Made by a program: the position numbers and the translations under genes. The notes beneath the pieces are model-generated. The model saw only the letters and a list, made by a program, of their open reading frames with translations. It did no database searches and had not been told where the DNA came from. Shown piece after piece: positions 16,629-26,454 of a DNA stretch of 64,000 nucleotides (position 1 is the stretch's first letter; each line of letters opens with the position of its first letter). The stretch is from DVED01 sp963838375 (GTDB lineage: Bacteria; Cyanobacteriota; Cyanobacteriia; Cyanobacteriales; Geitlerinemataceae), in assembly GCA_963838375.1 (NCBI GenBank), contig CAWIQY010000015.1, positions 186,001 through 250,000 of the forward strand, in the 5' to 3' direction.

Positions 16629-18581
16629 CTAAAATCCATAACCAACGCTGAAGTAGAATCCATCATCTTGAGCGTTATTTCCTCGATCGTCTAATTCGAT
16701 CAACGGGATAGCGTAATCTAAGCGAATGCGGACGCGGGGTTCGGGTTCCCACAGCAAGCCAAGACCCGTACCCACCAAAAAGCGTTGGTCGAGGGGCGTA
16801 TTCGGATTTCTCGAGACGTTCCAAACCCCCCCCGCATCAATAAACGGAATGAGCTGAAACGTTGGCAGTCCGGCAGCATTGCGACCGAGGGCAATGCGAT
16901 CCTCCAGAGAAAACCGGAAGCCATTATCGCCCGATCGAGCATTTTGCCGAAAGCCGCGTACGGATAAACCCCCACCAATGACAAACTGGTGAGCCGGCAA
17001 TAGAGGATCGGGTGTCAGTTGTACGTCCAGTTGGGCGATTACCAGATTATTCTCGCTCAGTCGCTGTACTCGCTGAATTTGACCGAGCCAGCTAAAAAAT
17101 TGTCCGTCGGGAATCGTATCAATTTGAGAAATCGTCTGAGCTTGGGTGGGACTGAGGGCAGCAAATCCATCGAAACTATCAGTGGCATCAAATAATCCCG
17201 TACCGAAGTTAAAAGACGATCGAAAAGCCCAAGCCCCTTTGGTATCCCGGCGCACGTAGTCTTGACCGAACTGAAATACGCTCGTCCGACTTTCTCCGTC
17301 AGTATCGGGTCCGATACCAAAAGAAAATGGATTATCGAACAGGAAAGTTTGACCATTTTGATAGCTAAAGCCCAAACTGAGGGCAAGCTCTTGCCGAGGC
17401 GATCGAATTAAAGGCTGGCGAAAACTCACTTCATACAGTTCTCGTTCCCCACTAATCTCCAAGGGATCTAGAGGCGGAGACGGGGGACCAAAGACGGGCT
17501 GTTGTTGGATAGGTCTGGGTGATGCCTCTTGTAATACCCGATTGCGGCTGGGAGCGGCTCTCAGTTGCAGCGTCCCATCCATGGCGTTGAGGGGAATACG
17601 ATAACTAAAATCGAACACGTCAGTACCCCCAGCAGTGGAGCGGTTGTATCCGGCGGCAAGTTCATCTCCCAGTCCGGTGAGGTTGCGATAGCGAGCACTC
17701 AAGACCAAACGCTCCGAACCGACACTAGGGGGAGAGTAATTATCAACACTCACCGAAGCCCCAAAGCGAGGAGCTTCCGTCACTCGCACGAGCAGAACGC
17801 TTTCCCCCAGACCCGTTCCCGCTCGCAAACTGGCTTCGATATTTTCAAATAGGGGATTGGTTCGCAGTAACCGCAGTTGGTCTTCTAGTTTAGACGTACT
17901 CAGCGGCACTCCTGCTCCTAACTCAATGCGATCGCGAATATAAGATTGATTGACGTGGGTGTTGCCTTCAATTAGGATCTCCGAAACTTTGCCTTCCACC
18001 ACCTGAATTTGCACGATCCCGTTGACGATATCCTGATCGGCTAATACAGCTCTTGAGGTAATAAAATCGCGTTCGAGATAGAGCTGAGTAATTCGGTCTG
18101 CGGTTTGTCTGAGATCTTCGATGGTTACTTCTGTGCCTTCGAGAGGAGCGGTAATCGCTCGAATGTCTTCAGGTTCCAAAATCGTGCTACCTGTAACCCG
18201 AATTTCGTTGGCTAAAAATCGATCTGGGGCGGTTGTGGGTTCGACTTCTGGGATTTCTGTTGGAGGAACCGTGGGTTCGTCCGATGGTTCTGGGGGAGAC
18301 ACGGGGGGCGTTTGGGTTTCATTCTGGGAGGGATTTGCCGATTGAGCTAGGAGTGTCAGTTGCGATCGAGTTTGTTTTTGCCATACCGGACAATCGGCAA
18401 GATGCAACTGCGAACAAGGCTTTTGAAAAAAAGTTGGCTGTACCACCGTTTTAGAAGGTTGAAGAGCTTCTGGAGAGGTGGAAATTGCCGCTGCCGGTAG
18501 GGGAACGGTACTGACGATCGATAACACTACCTCGAGCGCCGTGCTGTACCATACCCAGGCTGGGCTGAAACGTTTCTCCAT
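16629..18581 (-). CDS. Two-partner secretion outer-membrane transporter (TpsB/ShlB type)
   Basis: 650 residues. A signal peptide (1-32) is followed by a Pro/Thr-rich linker. A POTRA domain follows at about 105-190 (EIRVTGSTILEPEDIRAITA), a second POTRA at about 190-265 (EGKVSEILIEGNTHVNQSYI), and then a 16-strand-type barrel to the C-terminus, ending in FYFSVGYGF with the terminal Phe typical of BamA-assembled proteins. It exports large beta-helical exoproteins across the outer membrane. No exoprotein gene lies next to it; the only TpsA-like gene in the window is at 58005-60476. GGGAG precedes the ATG. Confidence 0.88.
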   Translation of the reverse strand: MEKRFSPAWVWYSTALEVVLSIVSTVPLPAAAISTSPEALQPSKTVVQPTFFQKPCSQLHLADCPVWQKQTRSQLTLLAQSANPSQNETQTPPVSPPEPSDEPTVPPTEIPEVEPTTAPDRFLANEIRVTGSTILEPEDIRAITAPLEGTEVTIEDLRQTADRITQLYLERDFITSRAVLADQDIVNGIVQIQVVEGKVSEILIEGNTHVNQSYIRDRIELGAGVPLSTSKLEDQLRLLRTNPLFENIEASLRAGTGLGESVLLVRVTEAPRFGASVSVDNYSPPSVGSERLVLSARYRNLTGLGDELAAGYNRSTAGGTDVFDFSYRIPLNAMDGTLQLRAAPSRNRVLQEASPRPIQQQPVFGPPSPPLDPLEISGERELYEVSFRQPLIRSPRQELALSLGFSYQNGQTFLFDNPFSFGIGPDTDGESRTSVFQFGQDYVRRDTKGAWAFRSSFNFGTGLFDATDSFDGFAALSPTQAQTISQIDTIPDGQFFSWLGQIQRVQRLSENNLVIAQLDVQLTPDPLLPAHQFVIGGGLSVRGFRQNARSGDNGFRFSLEDRIALGRNAAGLPTFQLIPFIDAGGVWNVSRNPNTPLDQRFLVGTGLGLLWEPEPRVRIRLDYAIPLIELDDRGNNAQDDGFYFSVGYGF

Positions 18582-18603
18582 GAAAAGCTCCCTTTTATGT
18601 TCT

Positions 18604-18897
18604 CTATCTAATACACCACTTTTTGGGCATCCCTAGTGGCTGAATCCGCAGGGATTCTGGCTTCAACAAGCCAACTTGTCTGAAGTCGCGACCTAGTTCA
18701 GATAGAGGTTGTTCTCTCCACACCAGTTGCTCGCGGGGGAAATCTCCACGAGCAACGGACTTCCCAGCTTGAATTCCCCTGTGTCTCACAGTCCTAAGCC
18801 CTTTTTTCAAGATGCTGATAGCTGCGTGACGATCCCGGTCAGACATATGTCCACAATGCGCGTCTTTTTGTTTGCTAACTCGATAGATTATGGCTAG
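18604..18897 (-). pseudogene. TnpB (IS200/IS605-type) C-terminal remnant
   Basis: About 90 codons remain. CGHMSDRDRHAAISILKKGL matches the end of the TnpB zinc ribbon and the RuvC-III DRDxxAA motif. GLRTVRHRGIQAGKSVARGD and a LKPESLRIQPLG-type tail also fit the family's C-terminus. The first CxxC is damaged (DAHC) and the N-terminal four-fifths are missing, so it cannot be a working nuclease. No TnpA or left element end is visible. It sits just upstream of the TpsB gene, on the same strand. Confidence 0.7.
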
Positions 18898-19255
18898 ATC
18901 GGCAGTCGAGCGAAGATTTTGGGCGATCGTTGTCGATCTCTACAACTACTATGGAGCAAAATCAGTAGAAAAATTCTCAATCTCATGCAAGTAGCACGGA
19001 ACTCCAAATTTCTCAGCCCGTTAATTTGATTACTGTTTGCGATCGATCGAACGGGTATTGTAATCGATCGAACCAGAGATCGCTTCGTCGTCAGGATGTC
19101 AGCTATCCACACTCGGCTATTGGCATTCTAGTGCTAGAGATCGCATGGGTGAAAGTCGATCGATCTGCCAACCCAAACGGGACAATGACCCGAACCCCCA
19201 TCCATAGCGTAGTATAAGTTAACCGTTCGTCTGCCCTGCTAGAAGGATTTAGCTC
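18898..19255. other. 358-bp intergenic region
   Basis: Between the TnpB remnant and the transglutaminase gene. Rich in CGATCGATCG words; no gene or clear hairpin. Possibly contains further eroded transposon sequence and the promoter of the downstream gene. Confidence 0.4.
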
Positions 19256-20893
19256 GTGAAACACAGTCCCGGCTCGCACACTATTCGCCCGCAAGGCGTG
19301 TATGCCTTACATGGTCTCGCCTCCTTCGGCAAGGAGTTGATTGCTATCGACACCCTCCGAGGCTATCTCGTCCAAATAGACTGCCTTGGAGATAATACCA
19401 AAATTCTCAATTCCCATCATACTCGGGAGTCGATCGGCGCAACGGGTTTGGCTCTGTGGGAAAATACCTTGTGGTATACCAAGAGCGATCGAGTTTATTG
19501 CTGCCAATTGAACGACTGGACACCCAAGCTGTTCGCGACGTTACCCTATCCTGTTAATGGGGTAGCTGTTTGCCAAGGAGCAATTTACGTCAGTTGCCAG
19601 AGATCCGGTCATATTTTTGTCTTGAACCGAGAAACTGGCAGCGAAATCACTAAATTCTATGCTCCAGGTTTAGGGATTGAAAGTTTGACCGTTCGCGGAG
19701 AACATCTCTGGGTTTCGGATACGATCGAGCAAACGGTTTACTGTGTGGAACGAGGAACGGGTGAAATTCTATTTAGTGTTTTGACCCCCTTCGAGTCGCC
19801 GACGGGTTTGACATTTCATCCCCACCCGGAAACGGGAGAAGACATCCTCTACGTCGCTTACGCCAAAGAAGAGCCCTATATTCGGGATAATCCCAACTCC
19901 TCCAATCCCCATCAACTGACTTTCCGCGATCGAACTTTCATTCATCCCCTACACGTCCATTACAACGCCGAACAAAACTACGCTCTTTCCAATGGCTATC
20001 TGATTGAGATGTCCTACGTCGAGGAACTCTCTCCTCTGGAGGCAGTAGAGTTGTCTAATTTGGAATGGCGCATTGGATTACCCACCAACACTCCCCGCCA
20101 AACCGTCAAATCCCTCGAACCTGTAGGTTTAGCCTTTACCGAAGAAGAACGCGACGGACAGCGCTGGGCCGTTTTCAAGTTTGATACCCTTCAACCTCAC
20201 GAAGCTCACATCTTTGGCTGGAAAGCCTTGCTGGAGGTACGCAGCATCAAATATAACTTGACCCCCCCCGATGTGGAAAAGCTGCCGGAAATGCCTCCTG
20301 AGTACCGGGAACTGTATTTATCGGACAATGATAATCTGACCATGGATCAAGAGATCGTACAACGATCGGCGCGATATGCCATCGGCAGCGAAACCAATTT
20401 ACTGCGTCAAGTGCTTAGTATTCGCGATTACGTGTACGAACGTTTGGAATATGGCATCAAACCGCATATCGATACTCCCGATATCGTCCTCGATCGGGGA
20501 AAGGGTTCTTGTGGCGAGTACGTAGGCGTTTTGCTGGCGCTGTTGCGGCTCAACGGCATTGCTTGTCGCACGGTGGGACGTTACAAATGTCCCAACAAAC
20601 CCGAACAGCGGTACGTGCCAATGGAACCGGATTACAATCACGTTTGGCTGGAGTTTTTTATTCCCGGACGGGGTTGGATACCCATGGAATCCAATCCCGA
20701 CGATCTTTACGATCGAGGTCCCTACCCCCTACGATTTTTCATGGGCTTAGCTTGGTATCATATCGAAATGACTAAAGGGGGTAAGTTTGAAACCCTCAGC
20801 AGTCACGGGGAAAAGGTTCCCAAAGAAGTCGCCTCCCTCGGCAATTTGGCAATCAATCACGTCCGGTTTAGGATTTTAGAGGAGTTGGAGTAA
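19256..20893 (+). CDS. Beta-propeller / transglutaminase-like protein
   Basis: 545 residues starting with GTG and without a signal peptide, so probably cytosolic. Residues 1-210 show repeating blades of the NHL/YncE type (GATGLALWENTLWYT, YPVNGVAVCQGAIYVSCQRS, GIESLTVRGEHLWVSD). Residues 375-500 are a transglutaminase-like cysteine-protease fold with a complete triad: Cys in GKGSCGEYVGVLLALLRLNG, His in DYNHVWLEFF and Asp in ESNPDD. It may cleave or cross-link peptides. I do not know a characterised homologue with this architecture. crcB follows 29 bp later. Confidence 0.75.
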   Translation: MKHSPGSHTIRPQGVYALHGLASFGKELIAIDTLRGYLVQIDCLGDNTKILNSHHTRESIGATGLALWENTLWYTKSDRVYCCQLNDWTPKLFATLPYPVNGVAVCQGAIYVSCQRSGHIFVLNRETGSEITKFYAPGLGIESLTVRGEHLWVSDTIEQTVYCVERGTGEILFSVLTPFESPTGLTFHPHPETGEDILYVAYAKEEPYIRDNPNSSNPHQLTFRDRTFIHPLHVHYNAEQNYALSNGYLIEMSYVEELSPLEAVELSNLEWRIGLPTNTPRQTVKSLEPVGLAFTEEERDGQRWAVFKFDTLQPHEAHIFGWKALLEVRSIKYNLTPPDVEKLPEMPPEYRELYLSDNDNLTMDQEIVQRSARYAIGSETNLLRQVLSIRDYVYERLEYGIKPHIDTPDIVLDRGKGSCGEYVGVLLALLRLNGIACRTVGRYKCPNKPEQRYVPMEPDYNHVWLEFFIPGRGWIPMESNPDDLYDRGPYPLRFFMGLAWYHIEMTKGGKFETLSSHGEKVPKEVASLGNLAINHVRFRILEELE

Positions 20894-20922
20894 TGGTGCT
20901 GTGGCGCTGTGATTCATGACCC

Positions 20923-21363
20923 ATGATCCATTGGTGGAGTAGCCTAAGTCAGGCGATTGGGGCAGTTGTGCCGAAAGATCCGGGACTTCGCGCCCCGATT
21001 GCCATAGGTTTGGGGGCGATTCCCGGTGCATTAAGTCGCTACTATTTAGCGGTGTGGTGTCAGCGGTGGTTGGGGACGGACTTCCCGTTCGGCACTTTTT
21101 TTGCTAACTTGTCGGGTGCGTTCTTGATGGGGTTTTTTATTACCCTAACTCTGGAACGGGCGATCGTTTCTCCAGACTTGCGTCTCCTCATTGCTGTCGG
21201 TTTTTTGGGGTCGTACACGACCTTTTCCAGTTATGCCCTTGATGCGTCAGCGCTGTGGCACGCCGGAAATCGAACCATGGCGATCGCGTATGGGTTAGGA
21301 AGCGCGATGCTCGGACTGATGGGGTTAGAAATCGGAATTTGGCTGGCTAAACGGTTATTTTAA
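20923..21363 (+). CDS. crcB: Fluoride channel CrcB/Fluc
   Basis: 146-residue four-helix membrane protein that exports fluoride as a dimer. Family motifs: GLGAIPGALSRYYL in helix 1, FPFGTFFANLSGAFLMGF with the channel Asn, and GFLGSYTTFSSYALDA with the Phe-box residues. It starts 29 bp after the transglutaminase-like gene and is followed 1 bp later by a tiny membrane protein gene. The upstream gap is too short to hold a fluoride riboswitch. Confidence 0.93.
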   Translation: MIHWWSSLSQAIGAVVPKDPGLRAPIAIGLGAIPGALSRYYLAVWCQRWLGTDFPFGTFFANLSGAFLMGFFITLTLERAIVSPDLRLLIAVGFLGSYTTFSSYALDASALWHAGNRTMAIAYGLGSAMLGLMGLEIGIWLAKRLF

Positions 21364-21364
21364 G

Positions 21365-21526
21365 ATGGAAACGATTATGGAACAAACAGTTTTCTCGGTG
21401 GTGGCGGTCACGGCATTGGGGTTATTAATTATTGTGACTGGAGGGGTGATCTATTTGACGTTAGCCGATTGGCGCGATCGTCGCCGACAGGACAACGCGA
21501 GACGCAACGAAAGACAGAAACGATAG
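21365..21526 (+). CDS. 53-residue single-pass membrane protein
   Basis: Starts one base after the crcB stop codon (TAAG-ATG), so translation is probably coupled. It has one hydrophobic helix (VVAVTALGLLIIVTGGVIYL, residues 11-30) followed by a strongly basic tail (DWRDRRRQDNARRNERQKR), giving an N-out/C-in topology. Function unknown; an accessory role to the fluoride channel is only a guess from the spacing. Confidence 0.7.
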   Translation: METIMEQTVFSVVAVTALGLLIIVTGGVIYLTLADWRDRRRQDNARRNERQKR

Positions 21527-22106
21527 AGGAGACATCTGGGTAAATCGATCGTATATTGCTCGAAAGCCGTTGGGTGGGCTAAATTGGAATCGATTTCTGA
21601 AAGGCTATAAGCTTGTTCGATCTACACTATTTTGGCAAATGTCTATTGCCGACTTTCCGTGGACGATCGCGAAGCATTTTTTGTATATTTACAAAATGCA
21701 ATCTTGAATCCCTGACTTAACGTTAGCAGATAGTTCCCAGCTCTGCTAACAAATATAAGTATAAAAATCTACAGAAGTAGATTTGATATATAGCTAAGTG
21801 CAGTGCGCTTAACTATAATTTGCGATCGTCCCAACTTAGTTTCTTCTTGTCAGCACTTCCAGTGACCTTCCGGAAAGTAGCTGAATTCTTGATTATTTAG
21901 TATAATCCATACATGCTATTGATTCAGCTCTAGATGAGAAAATCAGACAAGATGTTCTGCGATCGTCTAGCGAGCCATCGGATTGTGCTAGGTCTTAAGA
22001 TGAGTCAAATTAACGACATCTCCAGAAAAATCGTTCTGGAAAATCTCTTCATGTTTGAGAAGGGAAAATTCTTGAAACATCGTTTCTAAAATTAGGTAGC
22101 TTAGTT
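21527..22106. other. 580-bp intergenic region with two adjacent hairpins
   Basis: No gene. Two inverted repeats stand side by side: GTTAGCAGA / TCTGCTAAC (21722-21750, 11-nt loop) and AAATCTAC-AGAA-GTAGATTT (21765-21784). They lie in AT-rich sequence about 330 bp before the first gene of the sulfotransferase cluster and could be leader structures, or the terminator of the crcB transcript. Confidence 0.5.
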
Positions 22107-23699
22107 ATGGCACAACCGGGTTTGTCAACCCACGGGGTCAAGTCGCAAGCTCGACTCATCAGCTTGTATGCCGATCGCTTGTTACTCCACGATCTTTATA
22201 CAGCTTCTTCTCAAATTATTATCGCCTCGACAGATATTGAGATTCTCGATCGCTTACCCTCTCAAACAAATCTGTCCTTTTATCAGTTCCAGTTCGATCC
22301 GCTCACCTCACACGGAACGATAACCCGCTGCGGCGAAATCGCCACAGAAAAACCAGTGCCAATCTCGATCGCTCCCGCTTTCTGTACGGGCTATTTGGTC
22401 GCCTCCCCACACGGAAAACAGGAGCTATATCCTTTGATCGAGTGGTGGAAAAAGCACCATCCCTCGGAAAGTTGTCCTCCTTTGTTGGATCTGACGGCTG
22501 TAGAAAATACTTTGGAGGTGACAACAGAATTTTGGCGATTCCTGTTCGATCGTTCTCAACAGGAAACACAGACGATTGCCACTCGTTTGAGCGGACTCCA
22601 AAAGCAATATCTGGAGTTGAGATCGTTTCATGAAACCGTACAAAATGCGTTTGCCACGATCGAAAGTTTTCTCAGTCAAGCGAAATTGCCCGCACTCCAA
22701 CTGGCGTTCGAGAATCAACCCACTCCACAATCGATCGCGGTAGAAGCGGGGAAAAGTCATCAAATCCAACAAGGGTTGCCCGTCCCTTCACAGGGTCTAG
22801 CAGCCATTGAAATTTATATCGCCAAATGCCATGCAGACGCGGTGGGGACTTTAGCTCTAGGAGTGCATACCCTAGAAGAAAATACAACATTAGCGCAGTG
22901 GCACATTCCCTATGAACATCTGACGCCAGGATGGTTTCCACTGGATCTGCCAACCATCGATATGGGACGAAAGCAGGAAATCGAACTGCGGATTGGATGG
23001 AATACACGGGTAGAACCGCCACCCCGTTTAGCTCTCGGTGGCGCTCAACCGATTCCAGAAGCCTGCGTACATCAGAATGGTCAAACTCTCAATGGCAGTC
23101 TGGCAATGCGCTTATGGACGGGTTTACCGGGTTCGCGTCGCTGTTTGAGTCCTTATTCAAGTTGGGCAAACGAACCTGAGTTGACATCTCCAAAGTGGAT
23201 GACATCCGGTCATCTGGGAGAAAAAACGCTGTCCGGCGTCTTAGCCGTCGTTCCCAACTCGCCGGACGAATCCAAGACACATATTGTGGTGCTTGAGGGC
23301 GAAAAAAAGATTCTCACCCATCCGCAAGCGAGTGGGGTGACGGTGGCGATGTTGCCCTTTGCTTTCCCCGCAGGAACGACTACCGTCAGAGCAACCGTTT
23401 GTACCGAGCATTTTGAAGCTTCGACGATCGAATATGCTCTGGCTTTGGTTAAAGATGGGGAGGAAACGCTAACCTATTTTGAGAACGATGAAATCAACAG
23501 TGGCATCCCGTTTTCAGGATGGATTTCGATCGAACCAGAAACCCCCCGGCAAATTACCGTATCCCTTACCCAACCAGCCGACGAGCATTACCACATCGTC
23601 TTTGGAACTCGTTTACCGCCCGGCAGTATCAACAATTACGGATGGGCGCATTGGCTAGATTTTTTGATTTGTGAGAGTTCAAACCCGGTCGGCGAATGA
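22107..23699 (+). CDS. Large protein of unknown function, first gene of glycan cluster
   Basis: 530 residues, no signal peptide or membrane segment. The N-terminal 200 residues look alpha/beta, with a coiled-coil-prone stretch (SGLQKQYLELRSFHETVQNA). The C-terminal 300 are beta-rich and resemble two jelly-roll-like units (IEIYIAKCHADAVGTLALGV; INNYGWAHWLDFLI near the end). It weakly resembles DUF6212-type proteins found beside glycosyltransferases, but I am not certain. It starts the plus-strand cluster, 65 bp before the double glycosyltransferase. A carbohydrate-binding or scaffold role is inferred from context only. Confidence 0.6.
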   Translation: MAQPGLSTHGVKSQARLISLYADRLLLHDLYTASSQIIIASTDIEILDRLPSQTNLSFYQFQFDPLTSHGTITRCGEIATEKPVPISIAPAFCTGYLVASPHGKQELYPLIEWWKKHHPSESCPPLLDLTAVENTLEVTTEFWRFLFDRSQQETQTIATRLSGLQKQYLELRSFHETVQNAFATIESFLSQAKLPALQLAFENQPTPQSIAVEAGKSHQIQQGLPVPSQGLAAIEIYIAKCHADAVGTLALGVHTLEENTTLAQWHIPYEHLTPGWFPLDLPTIDMGRKQEIELRIGWNTRVEPPPRLALGGAQPIPEACVHQNGQTLNGSLAMRLWTGLPGSRRCLSPYSSWANEPELTSPKWMTSGHLGEKTLSGVLAVVPNSPDESKTHIVVLEGEKKILTHPQASGVTVAMLPFAFPAGTTTVRATVCTEHFEASTIEYALALVKDGEETLTYFENDEINSGIPFSGWISIEPETPRQITVSLTQPADEHYHIVFGTRLPPGSINNYGWAHWLDFLICESSNPVGE

Positions 23700-23764
23700 G
23701 CCAAAAAACCAGGGCTTCGACGGATCGCTCCGTTCATTAAGATCCCCAGTTACCAGGAGAAACC

Positions 23765-26429
23765 ATGTCCGCCAATGTCGTACAGACATCGTTACTGAGT
23801 TCCCCGCAAGTGGCGATTGTGATTCCGGTCTTTAAACATAGTGTTTTAGTCGCAGAAGCCGTTAGCTGTGCATTGGCGCAGGATACAGACTATCAAACTG
23901 TCGTGGTAATTGTGAACGATGGTTGTCCTTTTTGGGAAACCGATCGAGTTTGTCGTGATTTTGCGCTGGCACACCCCGATCGAATTGTGTATCTATATCG
24001 ACACAATGGAGGATTGAGTGCAGCCCGCAATACGGGGATCGACTTTGCCCTATCGGCTTGGCCCTCCCTCGAAGCCATCTATTTCCTCGATGCCGATAAT
24101 CGGATCTCTCCCAAGACGATCGAACAGACCTTTAGAACCTTGCAAGATCGTCCTGAGTTGGGATGGATCTATCCTACTATCCAAATGTTTGGGCAAGCCT
24201 ACAATGGTGACTGGCGAGGGGAATATTCGGTTTTGCGGCATCTTCGATCGAACACCTGCGAAGCGGGAAGCTTGGTGCGTCGGGCAGTGTTTGAAGCCGG
24301 CTGTCGCTACGATGAAACCATGAAAATGGGGTTTGAGGATTGGGAGTTTTGGTGGCAAGCGATCGAAGCTGGGTTTCGAGGCAAACACCTGCCCCAATTT
24401 GGTTTTCAGTATCGCAAGCGTCCCGAAAGTATGTTGAAAGATTCCGAACGGCATCGGGAGAGTATCTTATTCTACATGAGGCGAAAACATCGCCATTTGT
24501 TTTCCCACGATCGCATCGTGCAGTTAGAACAAATCGAAGCCCCTCGATACGCAATTTTCTTAGCCGATACCGGGAAGGTGATTTTAACCTCAGATCCCAC
24601 TCATCTCGATCGATCGATGAGCCGACAGGAATTCCGACAGCATTACCACCAAGCCCAAGCTGCACCCGTTCGCTATCACAGACCTCCGTTTTTGGTCTTC
24701 ACGCACAGCAGTATTCTCCAGACCCTGCAAAAAGATCGTTTGCTGCGTTGGGTGTTTTGGCGACTAGAATCTGCCCTGGAAAATAGCAACTTTGCCACTT
24801 TAAACATCGAGAAAGATTCGATCGCAAATCAAGTCAAAATAGAGGAAACCACAGCCAAAACGCACGACTTGGGAGAAACCGATCGACTGGTGATGACGAC
24901 GACCGATTTAGTCGATCGTTGTTTGCAAGACGATAGAGATCTGTGGATTCAAAGCCTGGTGACACCCAAACCCTTACCCACAATCTGGCACGTCACATTG
25001 AAGTTACCAGAGAAAGACATCCCAGACGCTCTGGAGGGAGGATCGTTCTATCAGTTTTTGTATACTGTAAAGGATCTCAATCGCCAAAAGCCTCCATCGG
25101 TCTCTTGGAGTTGGCAAGTCGAACCTTCTCCACCCCGTTCTCACATCTTTCGGGACAGCAGATGGGCATTGGAATCCGAGGCGATTTATCCCATCTTGAA
25201 GCAACCCGGAGAACGGCATATTGGCTTTACATTGCCAATCCTGGCGTTTGGCGGGGTAGAAAAAATTGCCCTCAATATTGCCCGAATCTTCAAAGCAAAT
25301 GGCTGGAAAGTCCACCTATTTGTGTTTGACACCCAAATGCAAGAATTGCCGGAGTGGGCACGGGTTTTTGAGACGATCAATTTTGTCCACGACTCGATGA
25401 TGAACCAGTGGAGTGGGACGCCTTACTTCGGTAGCTATTACGATAATTGGTCGCAGCAAGGCAATCCGCGACTCCTCAAAGGTTTCATGGCGTGGTTGGA
25501 TGTGGCGATTAATTTTCATACTAGCCCCCTTCACGGTTCGATCGCACTTTTACGGAAAGCAGGGGTCAAAACCGTCATTCGTAGCGAAGTTCACGATCTC
25601 AGCCCCTGGAATCGAGCTTGCGGACATACTTACCTCATGTTAGGTTACGAACACGCTTATGATTTTGTCATTCCCAATTCACAGCAAATGCTGAATTGGT
25701 GTCATGGTATGGGCGTTCCAGAAGATAAGTTAGTTCTCGTTTCCAATGCTTGCGGTTATCCTCTCGAATCCGCCACCGTGCAGTCGATTTTGCAACGACG
25801 CTGGCAACGGTCTTTTGATGGCAAACTTCGCGTTCTTTTTCTCGGTCGTTTCGATCGACAAAAAGGCTTAGATCGATTAGTTCAAGTTGTCACGGCTTCT
25901 CGTCGCCGCGAGTTACCCATTCAATGGCGACTCGTGGGGAAATCTGTGATTGAGGGGGAAAATGACAGTCTCGATGTAGAATCGATCGCCGATTTAATTG
26001 AGCCACCCGCATTGACTAGTGAGGCGTTAAATGAAGCTGTATGAATGGGCAGATGTACTGCTGTTACCGTCTTATTGGGAGGGTTTGCCGCTAACCATCC
26101 TCGAAGCGATGCGGTTGGGTGTGGTAGTTTGTGCCTCGGATGTGGGAGCGGTTTCTGAGGCGATCGAGTCTGAAAAAAACGGTTTTCTGATTGCTAACGA
26201 GAATGGCAATATTTTTGTTCGATCGGTACTCAATATTTTTGATTTCATGTTAAATAATCCTGCTAAACTGAGGAGACTGCAGGAGGCAGCCGCTATCTCT
26301 GCTGCCAGTCGCTCTTGGGAAACCGCTTGCGATGGGCTGATGCAACTGTTGGAAAAGGCGATCGATCGAGAGTTAGTCCACCGAGAAACTTCCCACATCG
26401 AAGTTTTTGAAGACTTGAATGCTAGCTAA
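23765..26429 (+). CDS. Bifunctional GT2-GT4 glycosyltransferase (frameshifted)
   Basis: About 888 residues after repair. The N-terminal GT2 domain (15-235) has VAIVIPVFKHSVLVAEAV, GGLSAARNTGIDFAL and the metal-binding FLDADN (DxD type), plus a GT2 acceptor-side GFEDWEFWWQAIEAGF. A linker (about 240-480) follows. The C-terminal GT4 domain has HIGFTLPILAFGGVEKIALN, LRVLFLGRFDRQKGLDRL and the EGLPLTILEAMRLG nucleotide-sugar site. The frame changes at the AAA of 26029-26031; the span is 3n+1, and deleting one A reads LMKLYEWADVLLLPSYWEG across the join. Two sugar-adding active sites in one chain suggest processive building of a disaccharide unit. Cytosolic. Confidence 0.85.
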
Positions 26430-26454
26430 ATGATAAGTTCCCAGAACGTCCCCG

